This document shows positions 16,846-25,740 of a DNA stretch of 50,271 nt, in pieces. Numbering within the stretch: position 1 is the stretch's first letter; every line of letters starts with the position of its first letter. The stretch is taken from the NCBI GenBank assembly GCA_030949705.1, contig JAUZSF010000028.1, positions 1 to 50,271 of the forward strand, read 5' to 3'. The notes below the pieces were generated by a model. It made no database searches and was not told the origin of the DNA. It saw only the letters and a list, made by a program, of their open reading frames with translations. Both the position numbers and the translations under genes were made by a program. The stretch is from Robiginitomaculum sp. Its GTDB lineage: Bacteria; Pseudomonadota; Alphaproteobacteria; Caulobacterales; Maricaulaceae.

Positions 16846-17427
16846 ATGCGCATCATTGTCGGCATTGCCGGAGCCAGCGGCGTAATTTACGGGATCAGAT
16901 TGCTGGAATACTTAAAGGCCATGCCGGATGTGCAAACCCATCTGGTGCTGACCAAAACTGCCCGGATGAACATTCCGATCGAGACTGACTGGACCGTCAA
17001 GAACGTTGAGGCATTGGCGGATAAAACCTATCATAATAATGATTTGGGGGCCGCCATTGCCAGTGGATCCTATAAAACCGATGGCATGATTGTGGCCGCT
17101 TGCGCCATGAAAACCCTTTCTGCCATTGCCAATTCCTATGCCGATGACCTGCTGGTGCGGGCCGCCGATGTGGTGCTCAAGGAACGCCGCCCCCTGGTGC
17201 TGATGCCTCGCGAAACCCCGCTTCATGCCGGGCATTGCGAATTGCTGAGCAAGGTTTGTGCGCTGGGGGCCATTGTCGCGCCGCCCATGCCGGCCATGTA
17301 TATCCGCCCGCAAAGCGTGGATGATCTGGTGGATCATGCGGTGGGGCGGATACTGGACCAGTTTGGTCTGGAGGCTCCGGATATGCAGCGTTGGGACGGC
17401 ATTGCCAGTGCGCGCAATCGTCTATGA
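16846..17427 (+). CDS. ubiX: Flavin prenyltransferase UbiX/Pad1
   Basis: Makes prenylated FMN, the cofactor of UbiD-type decarboxylases (ubiquinone synthesis and aromatic acid decarboxylation). It has 193 residues with the N-terminal FMN motif MRIIVGIAGASGVIYG, KTARMNI, the SYKTDGMIVAACAMKTLSAIA loop and VLMPRETPLHAGHCELLSK. The ATG at 16846 follows ACGGAG; the ORF extends upstream to 16762 without a good site. The stop overlaps rfbC (ATGA). UbiD is not in the window. Confidence 0.95.
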   Translation: MRIIVGIAGASGVIYGIRLLEYLKAMPDVQTHLVLTKTARMNIPIETDWTVKNVEALADKTYHNNDLGAAIASGSYKTDGMIVAACAMKTLSAIANSYADDLLVRAADVVLKERRPLVLMPRETPLHAGHCELLSKVCALGAIVAPPMPAMYIRPQSVDDLVDHAVGRILDQFGLEAPDMQRWDGIASARNRL

Positions 17428-18032
17428 GCAAGCCTGAACCCGTGTCCGTTCCCTCCCTAAAGGTCACGCCGCTTTCTTTGCCGGGATTGACCCTGCTGGT
17501 GCCAAAACGCCATGGCGATGCGCGCGGTTATTTCAGCGAAACCTATAACCGTCGGACCTTTGAGAGTGCCGGCCTGAACGCGGATTTTGTACAGGATAAC
17601 CAGTCCCTGTCCGCCCAGGCGGGTACGCTGCGGGGGCTGCATTTCCAGATCCCGCCCTTTGCGCAAATCAAGCTGATCCGGGTGCTTCGCGGTGCCATTT
17701 GGGATGTCTGCGTAGATATCCGCCATGGCTCCCCCACCTTTGGCCAGCAGGTTGGGGTGACCTTAAGCGCCCAGAACGGACACCAGCTTTGGGTGCCCGA
17801 AGGTTTCGCCCACGGGTTTTGCACGCTGGAATCCGATACCGAGGTGCTCTACAAGGTCTCGCAATATTACGCCCCGGACCATGATAAGGGGCTGGCCTGG
17901 GATGACCCGGCTTTGGGCATTGACTGGCCGCTGCAAAATGGTGTCACGCCGGTTCTTTCTGACAAGGATCAGGCCCATCCGCCCTTATCGGCGCTGCCAA
18001 CCTTTTTCGAATATTCCCCAAAAGATCAATGA
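17424..18032 (+). CDS. rfbC: dTDP-4-dehydrorhamnose 3,5-epimerase
   Basis: Third enzyme of dTDP-L-rhamnose synthesis, 202 residues. Cupin-fold landmarks are RGYFSETYNR, QDNQSLSAQAGTLRGLHFQ (with the catalytic His in GLHFQ), DVCVDIRHGSPTFGQ and WVPEGFAHGF. The ATG at 17424 overlaps the ubiX stop, and its own stop overlaps rfbD. Confidence 0.95.
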   Translation: MSKPEPVSVPSLKVTPLSLPGLTLLVPKRHGDARGYFSETYNRRTFESAGLNADFVQDNQSLSAQAGTLRGLHFQIPPFAQIKLIRVLRGAIWDVCVDIRHGSPTFGQQVGVTLSAQNGHQLWVPEGFAHGFCTLESDTEVLYKVSQYYAPDHDKGLAWDDPALGIDWPLQNGVTPVLSDKDQAHPPLSALPTFFEYSPKDQ

Positions 18033-18916
18033 CCCAACAGCCGTCATTGCTGGTCATTGGCCGCACGGGACAGCTGGCCCGGGCGCTGATGCAGGCCGGT
18101 GGTGATCATGTTACAGCTCTTGGACGCCCGGAGGTCGATCTTACCAATACAGACAGCATAAAGGCGGCGTTGGCGCAGTATCGGCCCGCTTTGGTCATCA
18201 ATGCGGCGGCCTATACGGCGGTGGATGCCGCCGAAAGGGACGAGGCCGCGGCGCAGGCGCTCAATACCACCGGCCCGGCCAATTTGGCTGCACTTTGCGC
18301 TAAGCGGGACGTGCCACTGATCCATATTTCCACCGACTATGTTTTTGATGGGGCCCGCGATCAGTCTTACCGGGAAGAGGATGTGCCATCCCCTTTGGGG
18401 GTATATGGGCGCACCAAACGGGCCGGTGAAGAGGCCGTTTGCCAGCATAATCCGCGGCACATCATTGTGCGTACCGCCTGGGTGCACAGTCCCATTGGCA
18501 AAAACTTTGTCAAAACCATGCTGCATCTGGCCCGCGATCGCGATGATATCCGTGTGGTGGATGACCAATATGGCAACCCCACCTATGCGCCCCATCTGGC
18601 GGCGGCCCTGTTGCAAATGGCAACCCACATCCTCGGCGATGAGGACTTTACCGGCTGGGGCATTTATCACCTTGCCGGAACCGGCCGTACCAATTGGGCA
18701 GACTTTGCCAAAGAGGTCTTTGCGACCTCGGCTGCCCTGGGTGGCCCCCATGCCAGCGTAACGCCAATCCCCAGTGCGGAATATCCAACCCCGGCGCCGC
18801 GCCCGGCCAATTCCTGCCTGCAATGTGACAAAGCCTATAAAGCTTTTGGTATCACCATGGCGAACTGGCGCGAAGGGGCCAAAACCTGTGTACAGGCTCT
18901 ATTGGCACAGGCCTAA
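18029..18916 (+). CDS. rfbD: dTDP-4-dehydrorhamnose reductase
   Basis: Last enzyme of dTDP-L-rhamnose synthesis, 295 residues, an extended short-chain dehydrogenase. The cofactor motif is VIGRTGQLARAL near the N-terminus. The motifs STDYVFDG and YGRTKRAGEEAV hold the catalytic YxxxK. It overlaps rfbC by 4 bp. Neither rfbA nor rfbB follows; a repeat-rich gap begins directly after the stop. Confidence 0.95.
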   Translation: MTQQPSLLVIGRTGQLARALMQAGGDHVTALGRPEVDLTNTDSIKAALAQYRPALVINAAAYTAVDAAERDEAAAQALNTTGPANLAALCAKRDVPLIHISTDYVFDGARDQSYREEDVPSPLGVYGRTKRAGEEAVCQHNPRHIIVRTAWVHSPIGKNFVKTMLHLARDRDDIRVVDDQYGNPTYAPHLAAALLQMATHILGDEDFTGWGIYHLAGTGRTNWADFAKEVFATSAALGGPHASVTPIPSAEYPTPAPRPANSCLQCDKAYKAFGITMANWREGAKTCVQALLAQA

Positions 18917-18963
18917 ATTACCCCATTTTATCGCGCCGTTTCCGAGGGGGGATAACGTCACTG

Positions 18964-19083
18964 TATCCCCGCTTATCTGAGGGACACATAGGGGTAAAAA
19001 GGGATAAATGAGGGACATTTCAGGGTCTGTTATGTAAACTTTAGGGCTGATAAGGGGTAAGAGCGGGCATGCCGAGGGGTAAG
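18964..19083 (+). repeat. Dispersed GGGGTAA-rich repeat, copy A
   Basis: Shares an ordered set of blocks with the reverse complement of 46309-46418: TATCCCCG, TAGGGGTAA, TAAATGAGG, TTTCAGGGTC and CCGAGGGGTAAG. Between the blocks the two copies diverge. Nothing here looks coding. It is possibly a non-autonomous element or a conserved RNA. Confidence 0.75.
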
Positions 19084-19125
19084 AGGTGACCTTCTTTGAC
19101 CCTCAAGTTAGCTATGCGGGGGATT

Positions 19126-19246
19126 TCTCCCTCTCCCTGGGGAGAGGGCCGGGGTGAGGGGCTTGTGAAGCAAAGATAGAGCACTTTCTTTAAGCTCCTG
19201 ATCCCTCACCTTATTCCTCTCCCACCCGGGAGAGGAAAGAGATTGT
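19126..19246. repeat. Inverted CTCTCCC/GGGAGAGG repeat
   Basis: A short hairpin (CTCTCCC TGG GGAGAGGG) is followed by CCGGGGTGAGGGG, and the complementary order returns 50 bp later (CCCTCACC ... CCTCTCCCACCCGGGAGAGG). The whole can fold into a long two-armed structure of a common intergenic type. Confidence 0.6.
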
Positions 19247-19325
19247 TTCTATGCCGGGGCCACGGCTTGGACATGGTGGATAAAAAACCTTGTCCCACAA
19301 CGGTGTGGCTAAGGTATAGTGTCGC

Positions 19326-19407
19326 CTGTCATTGCCGGGCTTGTCCCGGCAATCTAGAACAGGAGTAACGCAGAACTGGATATCCCGGATAAACCGGGTA
19401 ATGACAG
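19326..19407. repeat. GTCATT-bounded palindromic repeat element
   Basis: The outer inverted repeat is CTGTCATT (19326-19333) with AATGACAG (19400-19407), and the inner pairs are CCGGGCTTGTCCCGG and CCCGGATAAACCGGG. It has the same architecture as 46156-46245 (GTCATCC ... GGATGAC). Confidence 0.65.
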
Positions 19408-19528
19408 AAGTGGCTCCCCTCACCCTGAGCCTGTCGAAGGAGGAAGCGCCTGAACGCGTTGATGACCGGACATTTCTTGCAAAGTGCAAGGCCGCCGTTT
19501 ATGCACAGCCAACAGATGAGGGATGAGT

Positions 19529-20059
19529 ATGGCAATTTTTGAACTGGATGGCGTATCGGCCATCACGCCCCCTGAGGGGCAATACTGGGTGGCCCCCAAT
19601 GCCAATCTGATTGGCAAGGTAGAGCTTAAATCCGAGGCTTCGGTCTGGTTTAATGTGGTGGCGCGCGGTGATAATGAACTGATCCGTATTGGGGCACGCT
19701 CCAATGTTCAGGATGGCAGTGTGATGCACACCGATATGGGCTTTCCGCTGACCATCGGGGAGGATGTAACCATCGGGCATATGGCCATGTTGCATGGCTG
19801 TACCATTGGCAATACCTCTCTGATCGGTATTGGGGCGACGGTGTTGAACGGGGCGCGCATTGGCAACAATTCGCTGGTCGGGGCCCATGCGTTGGTTACC
19901 GAGGGCAAGGAATTTCCGGATAATTCCCTGATTGTCGGCACCCCGGCCCGGGTGGTGCGCACTTTGGGGGATGATGATGTGGCCATGTTGAAGGCGTCGG
20001 CGGATCATTATGTGCAAAACTGGAAACGTTATGCGTCGGGGCTGAAAGAGGCTTTATAA
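19529..20059 (+). CDS. Gamma-carbonic-anhydrase-like hexapeptide-repeat protein
   Basis: A 176-residue left-handed beta-helix protein of the YrdA/PaaY/CaiE group. Hexapeptide repeats run from about residue 30 to 140 ([34 protein letters not shown]). Metal-binding histidines are in [15 protein letters not shown], as in gamma carbonic anhydrases. Whether it hydrates CO2 or is a thioesterase or scaffold cannot be told. The ATG at 19529 has GAGGG six bases upstream; the ATG at 19523 lies too close to it. The 3' end overlaps the convergent small membrane protein by 6 bp. Confidence 0.9.
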   Translation: MAIFELDGVSAITPPEGQYWVAPNANLIGKVELKSEASVWFNVVARGDNELIRIGARSNVQDGSVMHTDMGFPLTIGEDVTIGHMAMLHGCTIGNTSLIGIGATVLNGARIGNNSLVGAHALVTEGKEFPDNSLIVGTPARVVRTLGDDDVAMLKASADHYVQNWKRYASGLKEAL

Positions 20060-20305
20060 GCCGCGAGTCATCAGCACATAGAGCATCAGACGGGCAAGCA
20101 GGCTGGCCAACAGGGTCACCCACAGGTGCTTGCCCATCAACCACCCCGCTCCCAGTCCCACAGCGGCGGCCAGAGCAGAAATCAGCATAAAGCCCATCAG
20201 GTTAAAAACGCCCAGCCCCAGCCAGAACATCACCGACAGGCCATAGGATACCAAAACCGCCACCAGCAAATGGGTGATAAAGGGCGCGTTTTTGGCCTTG
20301 CTCAT
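20054..20305 (-). CDS. Small integral membrane protein, unknown
   Basis: An 83-residue protein with two long hydrophobic helices (about 11-34 and 36-56) and a third shorter hydrophobic C-terminal segment. It has a basic N-terminus (MSKAKN) and no recognised motif. It overlaps the GYF-domain gene by 4 bp (ATGA), so it is the last gene of the ispH operon. Confidence 0.7.
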   Translation of the reverse strand: MSKAKNAPFITHLLVAVLVSYGLSVMFWLGLGVFNLMGFMLISALAAAVGLGAGWLMGKHLWVTLLASLLARLMLYVLMTRGL

Positions 20306-20811
20306 TCGCTTTCCTGCCAGAATTGGCGGATGCGATTGTCCGTATCTTGCCCCACATTAAACCAGGCCGAACTGCCCTTGGTGGCGTCGGCAATGAAAAG
20401 GGAATCTTCGGCCTCCAAGACCTGGGACATGGCATTGCGCAAGGTGGCGGCGCTGGCATGGGCGCTCAGCAGCCAGACATCGGGCATGGCTTCGATGGCA
20501 ATGCCAAAACCGCTTAGGGTTTCGATAAAAGCGGGGCGGGAGATTTCGCTGATTCTGGCAAAAACAACAAAGCGGCGCGCTTGTGCGGGGGTGCTTTGTA
20601 CCGTCTTGTCCGGGGAAGTGAGCGGCAAAAACGAGGCAAAAAAATCATCCTCACCAGCGCTTTGAAACGGACCGTCTTTGTTCTGGCTGACCATAGAGCG
20701 GCGGTTCAGACGACCTTCGCTGGCAAAGGTGCGCAGGCGCGCTTCGTTATATGGCCCGTAAACAGTCTCTTTGACCTTGATAAACCAGACCGGGTCGCCC
20801 ATGGGGTCCAT
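20302..20811 (-). CDS. GYF-like domain protein of unknown function
   Basis: A 169-residue protein. The first 55 residues (WFIKVKETVYGPYNEARLRTFASEGRLN) match the GYF_2/DUF4339 domain, which has a Trp at the start, a GP turn and a helix. The C-terminal half (about 85-150) has an alternating alpha/beta pattern ending in [20 protein letters not shown] and is unrecognised. The start MDPMGDP at 20811 lies 10 bp after the ispH stop and behind AAGGAG; a GTG at 20817 is an alternative. Tight linkage downstream of ispH suggests co-transcription. Confidence 0.75.
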   Translation of the reverse strand: MDPMGDPVWFIKVKETVYGPYNEARLRTFASEGRLNRRSMVSQNKDGPFQSAGEDDFFASFLPLTSPDKTVQSTPAQARRFVVFARISEISRPAFIETLSGFGIAIEAMPDVWLLSAHASAATLRNAMSQVLEAEDSLFIADATKGSSAWFNVGQDTDNRIRQFWQESE

Positions 20812-20821
20812 ACTCACGATT

Positions 20822-21820
20822 TTACTCTCCTTGTGCGCTCTGTTCGTCTTCGGTGAAGCGTAACACAGGGGGGAGTTTAAAGACCACGTCTTCGCGGGCC
20901 GTGACCTGATTTTTAACAGTAATATCAAAGCGGTTTTTTAGGGATTTCAACAAATCCGTGACCAGGGTTTCCGGTGCCGAGGCGCCGGCGGAAATTCCCA
21001 GTGTGGAGACATCATCCAACCAGTCCAGTGCCACATCGTCAGCGCTTTCGATCAAACGGGCTCTGGCGGCACCAGCGCGACGGGCCACTTCGACCAGCCG
21101 CATGGAATTGGAGGAATTGGGCGCACCAATGACCAGTACCAACTCGCATTTGGGGGCAATGGCCTTGACCGCGGTTTGCCGGTTGGTGGTGGCATAGCAA
21201 ATGTCTTCGCGGTGGGGGGCGGCAATTTTGCTGAAACGAGTTTGCAGCGCGGCCACAATGTCGGCGGTGTCATCCACGCTGAGCGTGGTCTGGGTGACAA
21301 AGGCCAGCTTGTCTGCATCCTCGGGTTCAAAGGCCGCTACATCATCGCAGGTTTCGATCAGGGTCACCGCCCCTTTGGGCAATTGGCCCATGGTGCCGAT
21401 CACTTCGGGGTGGCCCCGGTGCCCGATGAGGAGAACATGTCGACCCACACTGTGATGGCGTTCGGCCTCCACATGCACTTTGGATACCAGCGGACAGGTG
21501 GCATCCACATAAATCAGTTGGCGGCGTATCGCTTCGCGGGGCACGGATTTGGGAACGCCGTGGGCAGAAAACACCACCGGGCGGTCGCCGGGGCATTCGT
21601 CCAGTTCATCAATGAAGACCGCCCCCAGACGTTCCAGATGTTTGACCACATGACGATTATGAACAATTTCATGGCGCACATAGACCGGGGCACCAAACTT
21701 TTGGATGGCGCGTTCTACGATCTGGATGGCCCGGTCCACCCCGGCACAAAACCCCCGCGGTGCTGCAAGCAGGATGGTTAAAGGACGAGGAGAGGGCTGG
21801 CGTGCATCTGTATCAGGCAT
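20822..21820 (-). CDS. ispH: 4-hydroxy-3-methylbut-2-enyl diphosphate reductase
   Basis: Last step of the MEP isoprenoid pathway, giving IPP and DMAPP. It has 332 residues from the ATG at 21820. The three iron-sulfur cysteines are visible in [12 protein letters not shown] (C25), [10 protein letters not shown] and [11 protein letters not shown]. The conserved HGVPKSV and [11 protein letters not shown] substrate motifs are present, as is SAGASAPE. An upstream TTG at 21886 would add 22 atypical residues and has no ribosome-binding site. It is divergent from the lipoprotein gene. Confidence 0.96.
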   Translation of the reverse strand: MPDTDARQPSPRPLTILLAAPRGFCAGVDRAIQIVERAIQKFGAPVYVRHEIVHNRHVVKHLERLGAVFIDELDECPGDRPVVFSAHGVPKSVPREAIRRQLIYVDATCPLVSKVHVEAERHHSVGRHVLLIGHRGHPEVIGTMGQLPKGAVTLIETCDDVAAFEPEDADKLAFVTQTTLSVDDTADIVAALQTRFSKIAAPHREDICYATTNRQTAVKAIAPKCELVLVIGAPNSSNSMRLVEVARRAGAARARLIESADDVALDWLDDVSTLGISAGASAPETLVTDLLKSLKNRFDITVKNQVTAREDVVFKLPPVLRFTEDEQSAQGE

Positions 21821-21953
21821 GAATTGCAGATATCTTTCGTTGCCGTTGGCGTCGCGACGGTCTATCAAACCCTGCGCTTTGGTCAACGGCCAGGGCCTAG
21901 TCCAGACCCCAGGGTTTAGTCCAGACCCTAACTATATGGGAAGTTTACCGTTC

Positions 21954-22508
21954 ATGTCACGATCACAAACGCTGCTGTTGCTCCTCGCCCTTCCGCTTGT
22001 CCTTTCCGGTTGCAAGACCGTTAGCAAGACCTTTGAAGAAAAGAAAAATATTGGCCCGTGTCCGGCGGCGCTGGTCCTGTGGGATGCAGCCCGCAAGGTC
22101 GAAATCCATGGTGCAGAAAAGTATAACAATGTTGGCTTTACCGCCGAAATCCTGGGCACGCGGTCGTTCTGTAAATATTTCGATGACCGTCCGATTACGG
22201 CTGATTTGAAAATCGATATGGCCTTTGGGCGTGGCCCGGCGGCGGTTGGCGATACCAAGGAATACAAATATTTTATTGCCGTGGTCAGGAAAGATATGGC
22301 GGTGATCGACAAACAGTTTTTTTCGGTAAAGGTACATTTCAAACCCGGTCAATCGATTGTCAGGCGTTCAGAGAAGTTCAGCAAAATTGTCATCCCGCGG
22401 GCCAAGGAAAACACTTCGGGCTCCAATTTCGAAATTATTGTCGGGCTGGAACTGACACCACAGGAATTGGCCTTTGCCCGTTCGGGCAAGCGGTTCCGGA
22501 TCCATTAA
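21954..22508 (+). CDS. Predicted lipoprotein, unknown function
   Basis: A 184-residue protein with a signal peptide and lipobox LSGC (Cys about 20). The mature part has two cysteines (GPCPAAL and RSFCKYF) and a beta-rich pattern (ITADLKIDMAFG, EYKYFIAVVRKDMAVIDKQFFSV, FEIIVGLELTPQEL). It resembles alphaproteobacterial lipoproteins of unknown role. The start may be at 21954 or at the ATG 21936. It is followed by argS after 18 bp. Confidence 0.82.
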   Translation: MSRSQTLLLLLALPLVLSGCKTVSKTFEEKKNIGPCPAALVLWDAARKVEIHGAEKYNNVGFTAEILGTRSFCKYFDDRPITADLKIDMAFGRGPAAVGDTKEYKYFIAVVRKDMAVIDKQFFSVKVHFKPGQSIVRRSEKFSKIVIPRAKENTSGSNFEIIVGLELTPQELAFARSGKRFRIH

Positions 22509-22526
22509 GGCAAAGAGTTCTTATCC

Positions 22527-24290
22527 ATGGCTGCACTTGCACAAAAGCTGAGCACCCGTCTGGGGGCGGCCTTTGCCGCTCATGGCCTGCCTGAACATCT
22601 GGGACAGGTGCAGGGCTCGGACCGCCCCGACCTGGCCCCGTTTCAATGCAATGGTGCACTGGCGGCGGCTCGGCTGGCCAAAAAGAACCCCCGCGATATT
22701 GCCGCCCAGATTGCCGCTGATCTGGATGGGGATCCGTTGATCGCCAGTACCAGTATTGCCGGGCCGGGATTTTTGAACCTCATCCCCTCTGCGGCGGCGT
22801 ATGCGGATCAGGCCAATGCCCTGATGGATGATGCGCGCACCGGTGCGGGCGCGGTGCAAACACCGGAAAAACTGGTGATCGATTTTGGCGGTCCCAATGT
22901 GGCCAAGCCCATGCATGTGGGCCATTTGCGCTCGTCCGTCATTGGCGATGCACTGCAACGGCTGGGGCGCTTTGTTGGCCATGAGGTGATCAGCGATATT
23001 CATTTGGGCGATTGGGGTCTGCAAATGGGACATCTGATCACCCAGTTGCAGGATGAACAGCCGGACCTTTGCTATTTTGACGAAAGGTATAGCGGCCCCT
23101 GGCCCACCGAGCCGCCGGTAAATATCGACGATCTGTCGCGCATGTATCCTGCCGCCGCTGCCGCCGCCAAGGCCGACGAGGCGCGCATGAAGCGTTCGCG
23201 CCGGGCCACCGCCGAGCTGCAGGCCGGGCGCGAGGGGTATCTGGTGCTTCTGCGTCATTTTATTGCCGTTTCGCGCAAAGCCCTGGAACAGGATTTTGAC
23301 GCTTTGGGCGTGCATTTTGATCTGTGGAAGGGCGAATCGGACGTCAACCCGCTGATCCCGGCCATGATCGAGGATTTTAAAAAACGCGGCGTGACCGAAG
23401 AAAGCCAGGGCGCGCTGATCATCCGGGTAGCCCGCGAAGATGACAAAAAGGAACAGCCGCCGCTGATCCTGGTCTCCTCCGAAGGTTCGGCGCTGTACGG
23501 CACCACGGATCTGGCGACCATTGTTGATCGCAACCAGAATATCGGCCAGGACCGCATTCTCTATGTGGTGGACCAGCGCCAGAGCCAGCATTTCGAACAG
23601 GTGTTTCGTGCCGCCGCCAAGGCGGGCCTGATGGCCGAAGATCGGCTGGAACATATCGGCTTTGGTACGGTCAATGGCAAGGATGGCAAGCCGTTCAAGA
23701 CCCGCGAAGGGGGTGTGATGCGGCTCTCTGATCTCATGACCATGGCCAAAACCGCGGCGCGGGCGCGCATGGACGAAGCCGGCATCGGGCAGGATATGGA
23801 CGAAGCGACCCGCAGCGATGTCGCCCGCATGGTCGGCCTGGCGGCGATCAAATTTGCCGATCTGCGCAATCAGCGTCTGACGAATTATGTGTTTGATATG
23901 GACCGTTTTACCGCCTTTGAGGGCAAGACCGGGCCATATCTTCTTTATGCCGCCGTGCGGATCAAATCCATTTTGCGCAAGGCCGCTGACAAGGGCCTGT
24001 CGGGGGGCAAAATCCTGCCCCACAGCGCCGAAGAAAAGGCGTTGGTTCTGGCGCTGGATGGCTTTGATGGCGCAGTGCATGGTGCCTGGTCCAAACGTGC
24101 GCCGCATATTTTGTGCGAACACGTATTTGAACTGGCCCAGGCCTTTTCACGTTTTTATGCGGCCTGCCCGATCCTGCCCGAAAAAGACGACGCCATTCGG
24201 GCCTCGCGCCTCAGCCTCGCTGAACTCACCCTGCGCCAGCTTGAAACCGCGCTTGGCCTTTTGGGCCTGGAAACCCCGGAACGGATGTAG
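22527..24290 (+). CDS. argS: Arginyl-tRNA synthetase
   Basis: Class I aminoacyl-tRNA synthetase, 587 residues. The N-terminal Arg_tRNA_synt_N domain is followed by the HIGH-type motif KPMHVGHLRSS (about 130). FKTREGG in the KMSKS region and a C-terminal DALR anticodon-binding domain complete it. The stop is 4 bp from the stop of the convergent mscS gene. Confidence 0.97.
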   Translation: MAALAQKLSTRLGAAFAAHGLPEHLGQVQGSDRPDLAPFQCNGALAAARLAKKNPRDIAAQIAADLDGDPLIASTSIAGPGFLNLIPSAAAYADQANALMDDARTGAGAVQTPEKLVIDFGGPNVAKPMHVGHLRSSVIGDALQRLGRFVGHEVISDIHLGDWGLQMGHLITQLQDEQPDLCYFDERYSGPWPTEPPVNIDDLSRMYPAAAAAAKADEARMKRSRRATAELQAGREGYLVLLRHFIAVSRKALEQDFDALGVHFDLWKGESDVNPLIPAMIEDFKKRGVTEESQGALIIRVAREDDKKEQPPLILVSSEGSALYGTTDLATIVDRNQNIGQDRILYVVDQRQSQHFEQVFRAAAKAGLMAEDRLEHIGFGTVNGKDGKPFKTREGGVMRLSDLMTMAKTAARARMDEAGIGQDMDEATRSDVARMVGLAAIKFADLRNQRLTNYVFDMDRFTAFEGKTGPYLLYAAVRIKSILRKAADKGLSGGKILPHSAEEKALVLALDGFDGAVHGAWSKRAPHILCEHVFELAQAFSRFYAACPILPEKDDAIRASRLSLAELTLRQLETALGLLGLETPERM

Positions 24291-24294
24291 CCGC

Positions 24295-25125
24295 TCACCC
24301 CTTGCGGTTGATATTGACCTGATGGGGGTAGGGGATGGAGATGCCGCCCGCGTCAAAGGCTTCTTTGACGTTTTTCATGGCGTCGTGGTACACGCCCCAA
24401 TAATCGCCCGCATCGCACCAGACCTTGGTGACAATATCCACCGACGAGCCGCCATGGGCGGCTACCCCGGTGAAAATCTCCGGGTCTTTGTGCACGCGGG
24501 TATCGGCGCGCAGGGTGTCCTGAATAATGCGCATCGCCTTGCCGATATCGTCGCCATAATCAATGGAAAAGGTGAAATCCACCCGCCGTGTGCCGTTCAC
24601 CGAATAATTGGTGATGACGCTGCCCCAGGCGCTGCCATTGGGCACGATGATGCGTTTATTGTCGCCGGTGGCCAAAATGGTGGTAAAAAGATTGATGTCT
24701 TTTACCGATCCGGCCTGGCCGGCAATCTCGACAAAATCTCCCAAAGAATAGGGCCGGAAGAATATGATCATCACCCCGGCGGCGAGGTTGGATAACGTGC
24801 CTTGCAGCGCCAGACCGATGGCCAGGGTGGCCGCACCAAGGGCGGCAACCAGGGAGGTGGTCTCCACCCCAAAGCGGTCCAGTACCGCGATCAGCACTAT
24901 GGCCATAATGCCGTAATAGGCGAGCGACGAGAAGAAATTGCCCAGCGTCGTGTCAATGCGTTTGCTTTTTTGGGCGGCCCTTTGCGCGGCGCGGCGTACG
25001 GTGCTGGCCACCATCATGCCAACGATAAAGATCAAAGCGGCCAGCACCACACTGGTACCTGCCTCAATGGCGCGCTGCCATAAGGCGCTAATGGCTTCGG
25101 CGTTCAGTAGATCCTGAGCGTTCAT
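24295..25125 (-). CDS. Small-conductance mechanosensitive channel (MscS family)
   Basis: A 276-residue inner-membrane channel that opens on hypo-osmotic swelling. Three membrane helices lie in the first 100 residues. The pore-lining TM3 (LVAALGAATLAIGLALQGTLSNLAAGVMI) is Gly/Ala-rich as in E. coli MscS, followed by the beta domain FRPYSLGDFVEIAGQAGSVKDI. The cytoplasmic cage domain ends at IPYPHQVNI. Confidence 0.95.
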   Translation of the reverse strand: MNAQDLLNAEAISALWQRAIEAGTSVVLAALIFIVGMMVASTVRRAAQRAAQKSKRIDTTLGNFFSSLAYYGIMAIVLIAVLDRFGVETTSLVAALGAATLAIGLALQGTLSNLAAGVMIIFFRPYSLGDFVEIAGQAGSVKDINLFTTILATGDNKRIIVPNGSAWGSVITNYSVNGTRRVDFTFSIDYGDDIGKAMRIIQDTLRADTRVHKDPEIFTGVAAHGGSSVDIVTKVWCDAGDYWGVYHDAMKNVKEAFDAGGISIPYPHQVNINRKG

Positions 25126-25182
25126 CCTTTTCCCCTGTGATTTCCATGGTGATTCTAGTGGATTTTTAAATTTTGAATAGCG

Positions 25183-25740
25183 TCAGGTCTTGCGCAAGAA
25201 TAAAACTTTTGCGGCCCCATAGGTGCGATTATCCAGCACCGCCCAGCCGGGCGTTTGTGGCTCTTCATCGGCGGCGCATTCAAAAACCGCCAGCGTATTT
25301 TCGGCAAGCCATCCCCCCTTGATCAGCTCGGCCAGCGCCTTTTCCCCCAGCCCCTGATGATAGGGCGGATCAAGAAATACCAGATCAAAGACATCGCCCA
25401 GCGGGGCCGGTTTTTTGCCAAGGTCCGTGGCGTCGCGCCGGTGAATGCGGGTGGTGCCAAAAAGCCCAAGGCTTTCGATATTATCGCGCAATACCCCCCG
25501 CGCGGTGGCATGGGTTTCCACGAACAGACAGAACGCGGCCCCCCGGGAAAGGGCCTCAAAGCCCAGTGCGCCGGATCCGGCAAACAGGTCAATCACCCGA
25601 GCGCCGGATAATGTGCACCAGTCATTGTGATCCAGAATATTAAAGATGGATTCGCGGGTGCGCGCCGCCGTGGGCCGGGTATTTTTGCCCGGCGGTGTTG
25701 CCAGCACACGGCCCCGATATTCTCCGCCGCCAATACGCAT
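25183..25740 (-). CDS. rsmD: 16S rRNA (guanine966-N2)-methyltransferase
   Basis: A 185-residue Rossmann methyltransferase. The start GGEYRGR and RPTAARTRESIFNIL are family signatures. The SAM loop is DLFAGSGALGFEALSRGA and the catalytic motif is LDPPY. The ATG shares one base with the rluB stop (TAATG), indicating translational coupling. Confidence 0.95.
   Translation of the reverse strand: MRIGGGEYRGRVLATPPGKNTRPTAARTRESIFNILDHNDWCTLSGARVIDLFAGSGALGFEALSRGAAFCLFVETHATARGVLRDNIESLGLFGTTRIHRRDATDLGKKPAPLGDVFDLVFLDPPYHQGLGEKALAELIKGGWLAENTLAVFECAADEEPQTPGWAVLDNRTYGAAKVLFLRKT

Larger units (their letters stand above)
18917..19528. other. 612-bp intergenic stretch built of repeats
   Basis: No credible gene. 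In order it holds the GGGGTAA-rich dispersed repeat (18964-19083), an inverted CTCTCCC/GGGAGAGG repeat (19126-19246), a GTCATT-bounded hairpin element (19326-19407) and a CTCACCCTGAGCCTGTCG repeat at about 19418-19441 of a kind widespread in proteobacterial genomes. Confidence 0.8.

Noticed and set aside
18917..19528. CRISPR array in the repeat-rich gap
   Set aside because: Repeats are not evenly spaced, are mostly unlike each other, and no cas genes are present.
22521..24122. 533-residue ORF antisense to argS
   Set aside because: Composition is the His/Gly/Gln-rich pattern typical of the antisense frame of a GC-rich gene, and argS is unambiguous.
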